64,000 nucleotides of DNA. Origin: Propionispora hippei DSM 15287. GTDB taxonomy: Bacteria > Bacillota > Negativicutes > Propionisporales > Propionisporaceae. The DNA lies in assembly GCF_900141835.1 (NCBI RefSeq), contig NZ_FQZD01000006.1:1-64000 (forward strand), given 5' to 3'. Each line of letters opens with the position of its first letter. Position 1 is the stretch's first letter. The notes below the pieces were generated by a model. The model did not search any database, was not told the origin of the DNA, and saw only the letters and a program-made list of their open reading frames with translations. Shown piece after piece: positions 1 through 8,504 of the stretch. Both the position numbers and the translations under genes were made by a program.

Positions 1-65
1 CCAAAAGGACGGGCAACAGCAATTACACTCTTGCCTTTGGAAACATCAATTCCTACTGCGTTCAT
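1..65 (-). mobile_element. IS110-family transposase, N-terminal fragment
   Basis: Read on the minus strand, the ATG at 65-63 opens a frame beginning MNAVGIDVSKGKSVIAVA, the typical start of IS110-family DEDD transposases: the first catalytic Asp lies in the GIDVSKG motif of the RuvC-like fold. Only about 21 codons are inside the window, so integrity cannot be judged. A GGGAGTG ribosome site precedes the ATG. The family and domain are recognised from this motif alone; the rest of the element lies to the left of the window. Confidence 0.75.
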
Positions 66-298
66 AAAGTACACTCCCATTACAGATTTGCAATTGGCGG
101 CCCAGTCTTCTATCGTTGCCGATTCTGTCTGTTTGGTGACACGGACGCACTGGTGAACAGTGGTTCTACCTGCATAAATCGAACGCTGTGAACGAGAGGC
201 TGGCTGACTGGCTTATAACCGGACGTGGTTAGTCCTTGGAGTGATACGTCGGCCTACTGCTCTCTCATTCTAACAGCTTAGGCAACAATGCGGTGAAT
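66..298 (-). ncRNA. Non-coding end of IS110 element, candidate bridge RNA
   Basis: This stretch lies directly upstream of the minus-strand transposase and carries no convincing ORF. In the IS110 group the long non-coding end next to the transposase start encodes the structured bridge RNA that pairs with donor and target DNA. Position, length and absence of coding fit that role. I did not fold the RNA or locate the element's end, so this is inference from family knowledge. Confidence 0.35.
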
Positions 299-316
299 AA
301 CATGGATGTCCATGTT
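299..316. promoter_or_regulatory. Perfect palindrome upstream of the aldolase
   Basis: AACATGGA and TCCATGTT form an exact 8-bp inverted repeat around a 2-bp centre. It ends 37 bases before the aldolase start. It could be an operator (for example for the SorC-type regulator encoded next) or a hairpin near the IS110 end. No good sigma-A promoter is visible between the IS110 end and the gene. Confidence 0.4.
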
Positions 317-353
317 TTGAACCGTAAATATATAGTAACAGGAGTGACATGGG

Positions 354-1259
354 ATGCTAGTCAATACCAGACAAATGCTCAACATGGCCAAAAAGAATAA
401 ATATGCTATTGCCCAGCCTAATGCCTGGGATTCCCACAGCCTGCGGGCGATTATCCGGGCCAGTCAGGATAGCCGTTGCCCGGTTATTCTTGGCTTGGCG
501 GAAGCCCATTTTGGATACTTAAGTCCGGAGGAAGTGGCCCATATGGTTTCTTTCTATGCCGGCAAGACTGATATTCCGGTGGCGCTTCATCTGGATCACG
601 GCGCCAGCTATAACGCCATTGTCCGGGCGATCCGGGCTGGGTTTACCTCGGTGATGATTGACGCCTCACAACTGGCGTTTGAAGAAAATATCAAGGTTAC
701 GGCGGAGATTGTTAAAATGGCCCATGCCGTTGATGTGACGGTGGAAGCCGAGTTGGGCTATGTCGGCGTTGGTCTCGAATACGAAAAGCTTGATGCTGTG
801 GCCAAGGATCTCTTTACCAAGCCGGAACAGGCCCGGGAGTTTGTCACAAGGACAGAAGTGGACAGCCTGGCTGTCGCTATCGGTACGGCTCATGGCGAGT
901 ACAAAGGAGAACCGCGGCTCGATCTGGAGCGGCTGGTAGAGATTGCCGCTGCTGTCAAAGTACCACTGGTGCTGCATGGCGGCTCCGGTACCGGCGACGA
1001 ACGGCTGGAGTCGGCCATCCGTTGTGGCATCAGCAAGGTTAATATTTTCACCGATCTGACCAAGGCGGCTGCGGCCGAAACCCGCCTTGTCCCACCGTCT
1101 GTCAGTTATCCTGATGAAGGAATGCTGGGAGAAGAAGCTGTGATTGACTGCCTGCAGCATTACTTCCGTGTATTCGGCTGTGTAAATCGTGTCACTGATA
1201 CCAGCTATGAACAGAAATTTACCATGTGCACCGATTTTACCGCCGGTGGTTCGGCCTGA
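354..1259 (+). CDS. Class II fructose/tagatose-bisphosphate aldolase family protein
   Basis: A 301-residue class II (zinc) aldolase of the FbaA/GatY/KbaY family, which splits a ketose bisphosphate or related phosphate into dihydroxyacetone phosphate and an aldehyde. Visible active-site features are LDHG at about 80-83 (catalytic Asp and zinc His), EAELG near 131, the second zinc His in GTAHG near 180, the third in LHGGSG near 208, and KVNIFTD near 229 that binds the substrate phosphate. The start is the ATG at 354, nine bases after GGAG; the ATG at 349 would give only three codons. The SorC-type regulator follows 29 bases later, suggesting a sugar-catabolic operon whose upstream part may have been cut off by the IS110 element. 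Substrate unknown. Confidence 0.85.
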   Translation: MLVNTRQMLNMAKKNKYAIAQPNAWDSHSLRAIIRASQDSRCPVILGLAEAHFGYLSPEEVAHMVSFYAGKTDIPVALHLDHGASYNAIVRAIRAGFTSVMIDASQLAFEENIKVTAEIVKMAHAVDVTVEAELGYVGVGLEYEKLDAVAKDLFTKPEQAREFVTRTEVDSLAVAIGTAHGEYKGEPRLDLERLVEIAAAVKVPLVLHGGSGTGDERLESAIRCGISKVNIFTDLTKAAAAETRLVPPSVSYPDEGMLGEEAVIDCLQHYFRVFGCVNRVTDTSYEQKFTMCTDFTAGGSA

Positions 1260-1288
1260 TACCAGGAAATGGGGAGCTATAGAATTGT

Positions 1289-2269
1289 ATGAATGAATGG
1301 GAAAAAGACCGGCTTGCAGTGAAAGTGGCCAGCATGTATTATGCGGATAACCTGACACAGGATGAAATATCCCGTAAACTGGGTATTCACCGGACGACGA
1401 TCAGCCGTTTAATTAAAACTGCCAGGCAGGAAGGGCTGATCACGATTGCAATCCGGGATGATCTGAAACCGTATTATGCCCTGGAAAACAAGCTGGAAAC
1501 TTTGTTTGGTCTAAAAGAGGTGTATATTGTATCTTCCCAGCGGGTTCAGGAGGATTCGGAACGGCAGGCGCTGGGTAAGACCTGTGCCGAACTGTTGGCC
1601 CGTATTGTCCAGGATGGTGATACCATCGGGATTAGCTGGGGCAGTACTATGAAAGAGGTGGCCAATGCCCTGAAGCCGTCGCCCAATCAGCGGCCGACGC
1701 AGAGTCAGATTGTAGCTTTGTGCGGCGGTCCGGGCAATCTGGAAAGCGACAATCATGTCAACCCGATTGTCGGGAAGGTAAGCCAGGCTTTTAAGGCTAA
1801 GCCATATTACTTTTATGCGCCGATTATTACTTCCAAGCGGGAAACTAAGGAAGCCATTCTGCAGGATGACAGTTGTGTAACCGTCACCAATCTGTGGCAT
1901 AAGGTCAGGATTGCCGTCGTCGGCATCGGGGCTTTTTCCGAGTCCAGTTCGGTGCTATCCACCGGCTATATTACACTGCAGGATCAGGAAGCATTGCGTC
2001 AGGCCGGGGCCGCCGGCGATATCTGTTCGCGGTTCTATGACCTGGCAGGGCGACGCATTCAGTTGGATTTAGCTGACCGGACGATCAGCGTTGATCTGGA
2101 TATTCTGAAAGGCCTGAACTACTCGATTGCGGTAGCCGGAGGGGCTCACAAGGTGCCGGCGATTCTGGGAGCGCTGCGCGGGCGGTTTGTTAATGTCTTG
2201 ATTACCACTGAAGAGACGGCCCGACTGTTGCTGGAAACCGCCAATGAAACGGTGGAAGCTGCGGAATAA
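1289..2269 (+). CDS. SorC/DeoR-type sugar-binding transcriptional regulator
   Basis: A 326-residue SorC-family regulator. Residues 12-50 hold a helix-turn-helix (LTQDEISRKLGIHRTTISRL) and about 60-320 form the sugar-phosphate-binding effector domain, with the family's ISWGSTM and LCGGPGN segments. Such proteins sense a phosphorylated sugar and control neighbouring catabolic genes. It lies 29 bases behind the class II aldolase and is probably co-transcribed with it, so it likely governs that truncated operon. The effector is unknown. ATG start; the best purine-rich segment, GGAAATGGGGAGC, lies about 15 to 25 bases upstream. Confidence 0.88.
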   Translation: MNEWEKDRLAVKVASMYYADNLTQDEISRKLGIHRTTISRLIKTARQEGLITIAIRDDLKPYYALENKLETLFGLKEVYIVSSQRVQEDSERQALGKTCAELLARIVQDGDTIGISWGSTMKEVANALKPSPNQRPTQSQIVALCGGPGNLESDNHVNPIVGKVSQAFKAKPYYFYAPIITSKRETKEAILQDDSCVTVTNLWHKVRIAVVGIGAFSESSSVLSTGYITLQDQEALRQAGAAGDICSRFYDLAGRRIQLDLADRTISVDLDILKGLNYSIAVAGGAHKVPAILGALRGRFVNVLITTEETARLLLETANETVEAAE

Positions 2270-2311
2270 TCTGGCTGCGGTGACGTAGTCTGAAAAAACA
2301 AAGAATACTAC

Positions 2312-2340
2312 TTGCCAGACGGAAGCGGATATGCTATATT
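2312..2340 (+). promoter_or_regulatory. Sigma-A-type promoter of the antiterminator gene
   Basis: TTGCCA at 2312-2317 and TATATT at 2335-2340 are separated by exactly 17 bases. The predicted start falls just before the RAT/terminator leader. Confidence 0.65.
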
Positions 2341-2357
2341 TATCTCTAGAGTAGATA

Positions 2358-2445
2358 ACTGGCGTGTTACGGTAACGGCATTAGCCAGTAAGGATAAGCG
2401 GGGGAAGGGAAGCCTGACTCAGATTATTCTTACTGGCTATTCCCT
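2358..2445 (+). promoter_or_regulatory. RAT antiterminator / intrinsic terminator leader
   Basis: Two exclusive stems overlap. ACTGGC (2358-2363) pairs with GCCAGT (2384-2389) around GTGTTACGGTAACGGCA, the signature of ribonucleic antiterminators bound by BglG/GlcT proteins. TAGCCAGTAAGGATAA (2382-2397) pairs with TTATTCTTACTGGCTA (2424-2439; one G-U pair), followed by a T-rich run, as an intrinsic terminator. The stems share GCCAGT, so only one can form. This implies that the antiterminator controls its own gene. Confidence 0.75.
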
Positions 2446-2469
2446 TTTATAAGCAGGGAGGAGTCATCA

Positions 2470-3318
2470 TTGTCTACGATACAGGGACCATTTTCGGTAC
2501 AACGGGTTTTGAGCAACAATGCGGTAATTGCTAATACCGTAAATGGTCAGGATGTCATTTTACTCGGTAAGGGGATGGGATTTGGCCGCAAGGCGGGCGA
2601 TTTACTGACCAATCCGAAGTATGAGAAAATTTATGTGGTTCCGGCAGGGGTAGCGGAGCAGCAGGCGCTCAATTTGATCGAACAGGTCGATCCGGCAGTG
2701 ATCCGGGTTACCGAAGAGATTATTGAACTGGCGAAAGAGCGTCTGGGCCAGGCCTTGCATCCCCGGATATATGTGGCATTGACCGACCATATCAATTTTA
2801 CGCTCATTCGTTTGGCCCAGGGGATGGAAATAAAAAATCCGTTCATTTCCGAAATTGAGGCACTGTATCCTGACGAATTCCAGGTGGCCCAGCAGGGGGC
2901 CGGTCTGTTGACTGAGAAGCTGCGGGTAACCATTCCCCGTGAGGAAATTGGTTTTATTGCCCTCCATCTGCATGCCGCCAGACATAACCGTTCCGTCAGT
3001 GAAAGTTTGAAGTATTCCCAGATTATTAATAAGGTGCTGCAGCATATTGAGAAAAGGACCGGTTCCCTGCAGGAACAGGGCAGTTTGAATTATACCAGGC
3101 TGCTGACTCACCTGCAAAGCTGTATTCACCGGCTGGTTACCTTAACAACCATTGAAAATCCGTTCGTAGAGCAGTTGAAGCGGGATTTTTCCGAGTCCTA
3201 CGAGCTGGCCTGCCAGGTTGGCGAGATGATCGGCCAAGAGCTGAAGCTCAAGGTGCCCGAGGCCGAAATCGGCTATCTGACCATTCATTTGGAGCGGCTT
3301 CGCAGCAAATTTGGCTAA
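2470..3318 (+). CDS. glcT: GlcT-like PTS transcriptional antiterminator (BglG family)
   Basis: A 282-residue RNA-binding antiterminator. Residues 1-60 are the CAT RNA-binding domain; two PRD modules follow (about 65-170 and 175-282), each with the conserved histidines phosphorylated by PTS proteins (TDHINFTLIR and FIALHLHAARH in PRD1; IHRLVTL and YLTIHLERLR in PRD2). When active it stabilises the RAT hairpin and allows read-through into the operon. Start is TTG at 2470 after GCAGGGAGGAG. The gene sits directly before ptsG, whose leader carries a matching RAT, so glucose-type PTS control is the natural reading. Its own leader also has a RAT, implying autoregulation. Confidence 0.9.
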   Translation: MSTIQGPFSVQRVLSNNAVIANTVNGQDVILLGKGMGFGRKAGDLLTNPKYEKIYVVPAGVAEQQALNLIEQVDPAVIRVTEEIIELAKERLGQALHPRIYVALTDHINFTLIRLAQGMEIKNPFISEIEALYPDEFQVAQQGAGLLTEKLRVTIPREEIGFIALHLHAARHNRSVSESLKYSQIINKVLQHIEKRTGSLQEQGSLNYTRLLTHLQSCIHRLVTLTTIENPFVEQLKRDFSESYELACQVGEMIGQELKLKVPEAEIGYLTIHLERLRSKFG

Positions 3319-3334
3319 GATAAGTGCATAAGTA

Positions 3335-3412
3335 CAACGTGTTACTGGTAAAGCAGGCATGAGTTGATAGAGAGGAACGAATCGTTGTCCTCCCTACGGC
3401 TCATGCTTTTTT
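3335..3412 (+). promoter_or_regulatory. GlcT-type RAT and terminator in the ptsG leader
   Basis: AACGTGTTACTGGTAAAGCA at 3336-3355 closely matches the GlcT RAT of Bacillus ptsG. It overlaps the terminator arm GCATGAG (3357-3363), which pairs with CTCATGC (3400-3406) and is followed by six Ts. An inner stem (GAGGAACGA with TCGTTGTCCTC) strengthens the terminator. Known GlcT logic applies: antiterminator binding opens ptsG expression. Confidence 0.8.
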
Positions 3413-3435
3413 ATTTCTCTTTTAAGGAGGTGACT

Positions 3436-3546
3436 GTGCTGCCTGGCAAAGCAAGTTTGTTGATGGTAAATCCAATAACAATAGATAATAATTTGAGAGG
3501 AGAAATACTATGTTTAAAAAATCTTTCGGTGTTTTACAACAGGTAG
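3436..3546 (+). CDS. Possible 36-residue leader ORF overlapping the ptsG start
   Basis: A near-perfect Shine-Dalgarno, AAGGAGGTGA at 3424-3433, precedes a GTG at 3436 that opens 36 codons and ends inside ptsG, overlapping its start by 37 bases in another frame. ptsG has its own ribosome site (GAGAGGAG near 3496-3503). The strong orphan ribosome site is what the sequence shows; translation and any coupling role are inference. The protein resembles nothing I recognise. Confidence 0.25.
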   Translation: MLPGKASLLMVNPITIDNNLRGEILCLKNLSVFYNR

Positions 3547-5543
3547 GTAAATCATTGATGTTGCCTGTAGCGTTGCTGCCGGCGGCGGGGCTGCTGCTGG
3601 CCTTCGGCAATGCGTTCCAGAATCCGGCGGCCATCAGCTTGCTGCCAATGCTGGACAATCAGGTGGTTCATGCGTTGGCCAAGGTTATGGAGCAGGCTGG
3701 CGGGGTTATTTTCGGCAATCTTTCCTTACTGTTTGCGGTAGGTGTGGCTGTCGGCCTGTCCGGCGGCGAGGGCGTTGCCGGGCTGGCGGCTATTGTCGGC
3801 TTCCTGATTATGAACGTGACCATGGGCCTGGTGGCAGGTATTACGCCGGATATGATTGCCGGCAATCCAGCCTATAGCAGTGTACTGGGTATACCGACCC
3901 TGCAAACCGGTGTTTTTGGCGGTATTATTGTCGGTATTCTGGCGGCCCAGGCGTATAAACGGTTTTACACCATTGAATTGCCTTCCTATTTGGGCTTTTT
4001 TGCCGGTAAGCGGTTTGTGCCAATTGTTACCGCTGCTGCTGCCCTCATTCTGGGTATTGTGATGACGGTGGTCTGGCCGCCCATCCAAATCGGTTTGACT
4101 TTGTTCTCCCGCAACATGATTGATTCCAATAAGACGTTGGCGGCTTTTGTTTTCGGCGTTATTGAGCGGGCTCTGATTCCTTTCGGACTTCATCATATCT
4201 TCTACAATCCGTTCTGGTATCAATTCGGTGAATATGTCAGCAAGAGCGGGCAAATTGTAAACGGTGACCAGAGTATCTTCTTTGCTCAGTTAAAGGATGG
4301 CGTTGCTTTTACCGCCGGTACGTTTATGACCGGTAAATTCCCCTTCATGATGTTTGGTCTGCCGGCAGCGGCGCTGGCCATTTATCATGAAGCCAAACCG
4401 GAAAAGAAAATCGCCGTGGCCGGTATTATGGCTTCGGCGGCGCTGACTTCCTTCCTGACAGGCATTACCGAGCCGATTGAATTTTCCTTCCTGTTTGTGG
4501 CACCGGCTTTGTTCGGGATTCACACCCTGTTTGCCGGACTGTCCTTTATGCTGATGCATATTTTAAATGTAAAAATCGGTATGACCTTCTCCGGTGGTGT
4601 TATCGACTATTTACTGTTTGGCGTCATCCCCAACCGCACCGACTGGTGGCTGGTTATCCCGGTAGGTCTGGCGTTCTCGGCTATTTATTATTTCGGTTTC
4701 CGTTTTGCCATCCGCACCTGGGATTTAAAGACCCCGGGGCGTGAAGATGACAACGAGGCAGAAGCAGGCAATGAGCAGGGAACGTCGGGCAGTCTGGCGG
4801 CCGATGTGCTGGCTGCGTTGGGGGGCAAAGCCAATCTGACTCACCTGGATGCCTGCATTACCCGGCTGCGGGTTAGCGTAAAGGATATCGGTGCGGTAAA
4901 CAAAGATCGCTTAAAAGGCCTTGGCGCTGCCGGTGTCATGGTCGTGGGCGACAACTTGCAGATTATCTTTGGACCTAAATCGGATATACTAAAAACACAG
5001 ATTCAGGGCATCCTTTCCGGCAAGGAAGCTGCCGGTCCGGCCCCGGTCGTACAGCAGGCTGCCGAAACGGCCGCCGACGCTGCTCCTGGTGTGATTGCTT
5101 CCTTCGTAGCTCCTTTGACCGGCAAAGTATTGCCGTTGACAGAGGTTCCCGATCAGGTATTTTCGCAAAAGATCGTAGGCGACGGTTTCGCTATTGAGCC
5201 GGTTAACGGGGAAATTGCTTCGCCGGTTGACGGAACGGTGACCAGCATTCTGGACAGCAAGCATGCCGTAGGCATTACGGCGGACAGCGGGCTGGAATTG
5301 ATTGTTCACTTTGGTATTGATACGGTTAATTTAAAGGGAGAAGGTTTTACTTCGTTGGTCAGTCAGGGTGACAAGGTGAAAGCCGGACAGCTCATTCTGA
5401 AAGCCGATCTGCCTGCTATTCAGGCTAAGGTACCTTCGGTCATTACTCCGGTAGTGTTTACCAATTTGGGCGAGGGTTCCATCGTGGTTGAAGCAGGGAA
5501 ACAGGTGAAACGCGGCGAACGTATGAATGTAAAAATACAATAA
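3510..5543 (+). CDS. ptsG: PTS glucose-type permease, fused IICBA
   Basis: A 677-residue fused PTS permease that imports and phosphorylates a hexose, probably glucose. Residues 1-390 form the membrane IIC domain ([19 protein letters not shown] start; [15 protein letters not shown] substrate motif). IIB lies at about 430-510 with the phospho-Cys at 449 in [13 protein letters not shown] occupies about 530-677 with His585 (SKHAVG) and His600 (VHFGIDT), spaced 15 residues apart as in the E. coli glucose IIA protein. All three phosphorylation sites are intact. Start is ATG 3510 after GAGAGGAG. It is controlled by the RAT leader and lies behind the GlcT-like gene. Confidence 0.93.
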   Translation: MFKKSFGVLQQVGKSLMLPVALLPAAGLLLAFGNAFQNPAAISLLPMLDNQVVHALAKVMEQAGGVIFGNLSLLFAVGVAVGLSGGEGVAGLAAIVGFLIMNVTMGLVAGITPDMIAGNPAYSSVLGIPTLQTGVFGGIIVGILAAQAYKRFYTIELPSYLGFFAGKRFVPIVTAAAALILGIVMTVVWPPIQIGLTLFSRNMIDSNKTLAAFVFGVIERALIPFGLHHIFYNPFWYQFGEYVSKSGQIVNGDQSIFFAQLKDGVAFTAGTFMTGKFPFMMFGLPAAALAIYHEAKPEKKIAVAGIMASAALTSFLTGITEPIEFSFLFVAPALFGIHTLFAGLSFMLMHILNVKIGMTFSGGVIDYLLFGVIPNRTDWWLVIPVGLAFSAIYYFGFRFAIRTWDLKTPGREDDNEAEAGNEQGTSGSLAADVLAALGGKANLTHLDACITRLRVSVKDIGAVNKDRLKGLGAAGVMVVGDNLQIIFGPKSDILKTQIQGILSGKEAAGPAPVVQQAAETAADAAPGVIASFVAPLTGKVLPLTEVPDQVFSQKIVGDGFAIEPVNGEIASPVDGTVTSILDSKHAVGITADSGLELIVHFGIDTVNLKGEGFTSLVSQGDKVKAGQLILKADLPAIQAKVPSVITPVVFTNLGEGSIVVEAGKQVKRGERMNVKIQ

Positions 5544-5574
5544 GCCGATATTCATGCCATAAAGAATTTTTCAG

Positions 5575-5609
5575 CACAAGGGCATCAGAAGTTTTCTGAT
5601 GCCCTTGTG
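5575..5609 (+). terminator. Long perfect hairpin after ptsG
   Basis: CACAAGGGCATCAGAA (5575-5590) and TTCTGATGCCCTTGTG (5594-5609) form a perfect 16-bp stem with a 3-base loop. The downstream sequence TTCTGG is a poor U-tract, so it may attenuate or protect the ptsG mRNA rather than terminate fully. Confidence 0.6.
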
Positions 5610-5641
5610 TTCTGGTATGCCGCAATAGAGGAGAGGTTCCC

Positions 5642-7432
5642 TTGAAGAATATGTTCCAGTATTTGCAGCAAATTGGACGATCTTTGATGCTGCCGGTGTC
5701 GGTTTTGCCGGCAGCCGGACTATTGTTGCGCTTTGGTGAGAAAGACTTGCTCAATATGCCTGCCGTCCGGGAGGCGGGAATGGCGGTGTTTGCCAATCTA
5801 CCGCTCTTATTTGCGGTCGGGGTGGCTATTGGTTTTTCCGAAGGTCAGGCTGTTGCCGCTTTAGCGGCGGTTGTCGGCCATCTGATCTTTTTAGCGGTGC
5901 TCAAATCGGTAAATCCCGCCGTGGACATGGGCGTTTTTTCCGGTATTGCCATGGGTCTGATTGCTGCCGTTTTGTACCGGCGGTTTCACCGGATCAGGCT
6001 GCCGCAGGTGCTGGGCTTTTTTGCCGGAAAGCGGTTTGTGCCGATTGTGACGGCGGTGGCGGGGGTAGTGATGGCGCTCTTGCTTCAGGTTGTCTGGCCT
6101 TTTATGCAGGCCGGCATTGATACCGTTGGCCATTGGGCCGTTAATTCCAGTGCCGGGCCGGCCTTGTTTGCCGCCGGCAAGCGGCTGCTTATTCCCATCG
6201 GCCTGCACCATGTCTATTATCCGGCATTTCTCTATGAGTTCGGTCACTTTGTCACCAGTGACGGTACCTTGATTCGCGGTGATTTTAACCGCTATTTTGC
6301 CGGTGATCCCACGGCGGGTATTTTTATGGCCAGTGAGTTTCCGATTATGATGTTTGGTTTACCGGCCGCCGCTCTGGCTATCTACTGCAATGCCCGGCCG
6401 GAGCGGCGCAAGGCGATTGGCGGCCTGATGGCCGGCGGTGCGCTGACTTCTTTTTTGACGGGGATTACCGAGCCGATTGAGTTTACCTTTATTTTTGTGG
6501 CGCCGCCCTTATTTGTTTTTCATGTGCTCATGGCCGGTGTGTCGGGATTGCTAACAAGCTGGCTGGACATTCATCTGGGTTTTACTTTTTCAGCTTCCTT
6601 TATTGATTATCTGCTGTCCTATAAATATGGCCATCATCAGTTATGGCTGTGGCCCGTGGGGTTAAGTATCGGCCTTTTATATTTTGCTGTATTTCATTTT
6701 TCCATCAATTACTTTCAGCTGAAGACGCCGGGGCGGGAAGAGGAGCCACTGCCGGAGCAGGAACTGGACGTACAGCAAACGGCGCGCCGGCTTTTACGGA
6801 CCTTGGGCGGCAAAAATAATATTGCTGCGCTGGATGCCTGCATTTCCCGGTTGCGGGTGACGGTGCGGCGGCTTGAGGCCGTAAAGAAAGAGGATCTGAA
6901 CGGTTTGGGTGCTGTCGGGATTATGGATGTGGGGAATAATTTTCAATTTATTTTTGGCACCCGGTCGGACGGTATCCGGGAGGAGATGGCTGCCTTATGG
7001 GGCGGTATGGAAGAAGAAACGGTGGCGGAACCTGCTTGCCCTGTTTTGCCGCCACAGGCAAGCAGCCGCGTTCATGCCCCTGTCAGTGGGCAGATTCTTC
7101 CTGGCAGTAGTGAGCGCGTTATAGCGATTTGTACGCAGGACTGCAGTGTGTTGTCACCGGTAGACGGCAAAATACTACCCAGTAAAGAACCGGCAGCGCT
7201 GATATTGGATACCGGTGCTTTCCGGCTAAACATCCGGGTGGAAGCTGGTCTCGCTGCCCCGGTCGTGACAGCGGGACAGATTGTCAGCCAGGGACAACCG
7301 ATTCTTAACTTGGCAGCAGACGAAAGTATAGTAATCACCGGAGTGAACGACGCTGACGGGAAAACGGTGGCTGTCACGCCGGCTGAAGAAGTAACCGCCG
7401 GTGAAGATGTAATCATGCAGGTGGAGGGCTAA
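5642..7432 (+). CDS. PTS glucose/GlcNAc-family permease IICB with degenerate IIA
   Basis: A 596-residue paralogue of the preceding permease. The IIC part (1-360; [34 protein letters not shown]) and the IIB part with Cys400 in LDACISRLRV look functional. The C-terminal 115 residues align with a IIA domain but lack both catalytic histidines: the first site reads SKEPAAL instead of SKHAVG, and the second reads LNIRVEAG instead of IVHFGID. Phosphate would therefore come from another IIA, for example that of PtsG. Start is TTG 5642, eight bases after GAGGAG; the internal ATG at 5651 is too far from it. Sugar unknown; the RFGEKDLLN segment is more like N-acetylglucosamine permeases. Confidence 0.85.
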   Translation: MKNMFQYLQQIGRSLMLPVSVLPAAGLLLRFGEKDLLNMPAVREAGMAVFANLPLLFAVGVAIGFSEGQAVAALAAVVGHLIFLAVLKSVNPAVDMGVFSGIAMGLIAAVLYRRFHRIRLPQVLGFFAGKRFVPIVTAVAGVVMALLLQVVWPFMQAGIDTVGHWAVNSSAGPALFAAGKRLLIPIGLHHVYYPAFLYEFGHFVTSDGTLIRGDFNRYFAGDPTAGIFMASEFPIMMFGLPAAALAIYCNARPERRKAIGGLMAGGALTSFLTGITEPIEFTFIFVAPPLFVFHVLMAGVSGLLTSWLDIHLGFTFSASFIDYLLSYKYGHHQLWLWPVGLSIGLLYFAVFHFSINYFQLKTPGREEEPLPEQELDVQQTARRLLRTLGGKNNIAALDACISRLRVTVRRLEAVKKEDLNGLGAVGIMDVGNNFQFIFGTRSDGIREEMAALWGGMEEETVAEPACPVLPPQASSRVHAPVSGQILPGSSERVIAICTQDCSVLSPVDGKILPSKEPAALILDTGAFRLNIRVEAGLAAPVVTAGQIVSQGQPILNLAADESIVITGVNDADGKTVAVTPAEEVTAGEDVIMQVEG

Positions 7433-7438
7433 CTGTGT

Positions 7439-7470
7439 AAAAGCCTGACTGTGCCAGTCAGGCTTTTTTA
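7439..7470. terminator. Bidirectional terminator
   Basis: AAAAGCCTGACT (7439-7450) and AGTCAGGCTTTT (7456-7467) enclose GTGCC. Ts follow on the plus strand and complementary As precede it, so it can serve both the PTS gene and the convergent regulator gene, which ends at 7468. Confidence 0.85.
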
Positions 7471-8400
7471 GGTTTCAGCTATTATAGTGCCGGTTTGGGA
7501 GATATCGTAGCCACCCATACCGGCCAACTCATTATGGAAGCTTTTTGAACGTAAAATGGAAAGCAGTGTTTGAAATTGCGGTTTGGCCATATCTTCCTTG
7601 CGGATGACTAAATCATAGCGTTCCTTTTTTAAGGGGATAAAATCGACAGTAAGTACCTGAAGCGCCGCCTTTTCGATGCCCAGTCCGACATCGGCCTCTC
7701 CACGACCCACACAACTGGCTACTGCCAAATGGCTTAACTCTTCATGGCTATAGCCGGTAATGGCGGCATGTTCGATGCCTGCCAGCCGAAGCTGTTCATC
7801 CAGCAGTACCCGGGCGCCGGCACCGTGCTCACGATTTACAAAACGGATACCCGTCCGGGCCAGGTCCTGCCAGGTATTGATTTGCTTCGGATTGCCTTTG
7901 GCCACATAGAAGCCTTCCATCCGGTGTACCAGATTGATAATCAGCGTACGGTGTCCCGGCAGCAAATGGCGGACATAAGGGAGATTGTAGCTGTCAGTAT
8001 CGCTGTCCCAAAGATGAGCAGTAACCGCATTGGCCGTGCCACGGTAGAGCGACAGTAAGCCGTCGACGCTACCGATGTATTTCCGGAGAAATTGGATATG
8101 GGGCATTTCCCTTTCCAGGTGTTTGGTCAGAATGTCAAGAATAATATCCTGGCCGCAGAGAATCAGGCCGTCATGAGCAGCAAAAGGGACATCTGGCGGA
8201 TAGGTTTTTGCCGGTGCAGCGACAGGCAGGCCTTTAGATTTATTAATATAAATCTCCAGATCCGGCGCCTCTACTCTAACCTTCCGGCCAATCCGGTAGG
8301 CGGTCAAATCGCCGCGTTTAATCATTTCATACACGGTGAACCGTGATATTTTTAATATTTTTGCTACTTCTTCGGGAGTGTAAACCGTCGTTTCCGTCAT
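7468..8400 (-). CDS. HTH regulator with molybdate-binding-like domain
   Basis: A 310-residue protein with an excisionase/MerR-like winged HTH at residues 5-55 (YTPEEVAKILKISRFTVYEM, then IGRKVRVEAPDLEIYI) and a type 2 periplasmic-binding-protein-like domain at 90-300, the domain found in ModE-like and substrate-binding regulators. The SHLAVASCVGRGEADVG segment is typical of that fold. Its position between the Mop gene and the modABC operon suggests that it senses molybdate or tungstate and controls their genes. Start is ATG 8400 after ATGGAGTTG. The ligand is inferred from context only. Confidence 0.8.
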   Translation of the reverse strand: MTETTVYTPEEVAKILKISRFTVYEMIKRGDLTAYRIGRKVRVEAPDLEIYINKSKGLPVAAPAKTYPPDVPFAAHDGLILCGQDIILDILTKHLEREMPHIQFLRKYIGSVDGLLSLYRGTANAVTAHLWDSDTDSYNLPYVRHLLPGHRTLIINLVHRMEGFYVAKGNPKQINTWQDLARTGIRFVNREHGAGARVLLDEQLRLAGIEHAAITGYSHEELSHLAVASCVGRGEADVGLGIEKAALQVLTVDFIPLKKERYDLVIRKEDMAKPQFQTLLSILRSKSFHNELAGMGGYDISQTGTIIAET

Positions 8401-8433
8401 GCTATCAACTCCATTCGATTGAAATAAACCGGC

Positions 8434-8463
8434 TTGCGGGTTTAGCCCGGCAGCTACTATAAT
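8434..8463 (+). promoter_or_regulatory. Promoter of the mop gene
   Basis: TTGCGG (8434-8439) and TATAAT (8458-8463) are separated by 18 bases and lie 160 bases before the Mop start. The region is shared with the divergent regulator gene. Confidence 0.5.
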
Positions 8464-8504
8464 ATTACTAGACCGGAATCCTTCTTAGTCAGGAAATCGC
8501 CCAA

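Noticed and set aside
666-1358. 230-codon minus-strand ORF over the aldolase
   Set aside because: Antisense to an aldolase with all catalytic residues; it has no ribosome site and also overlaps the start of the regulator gene.
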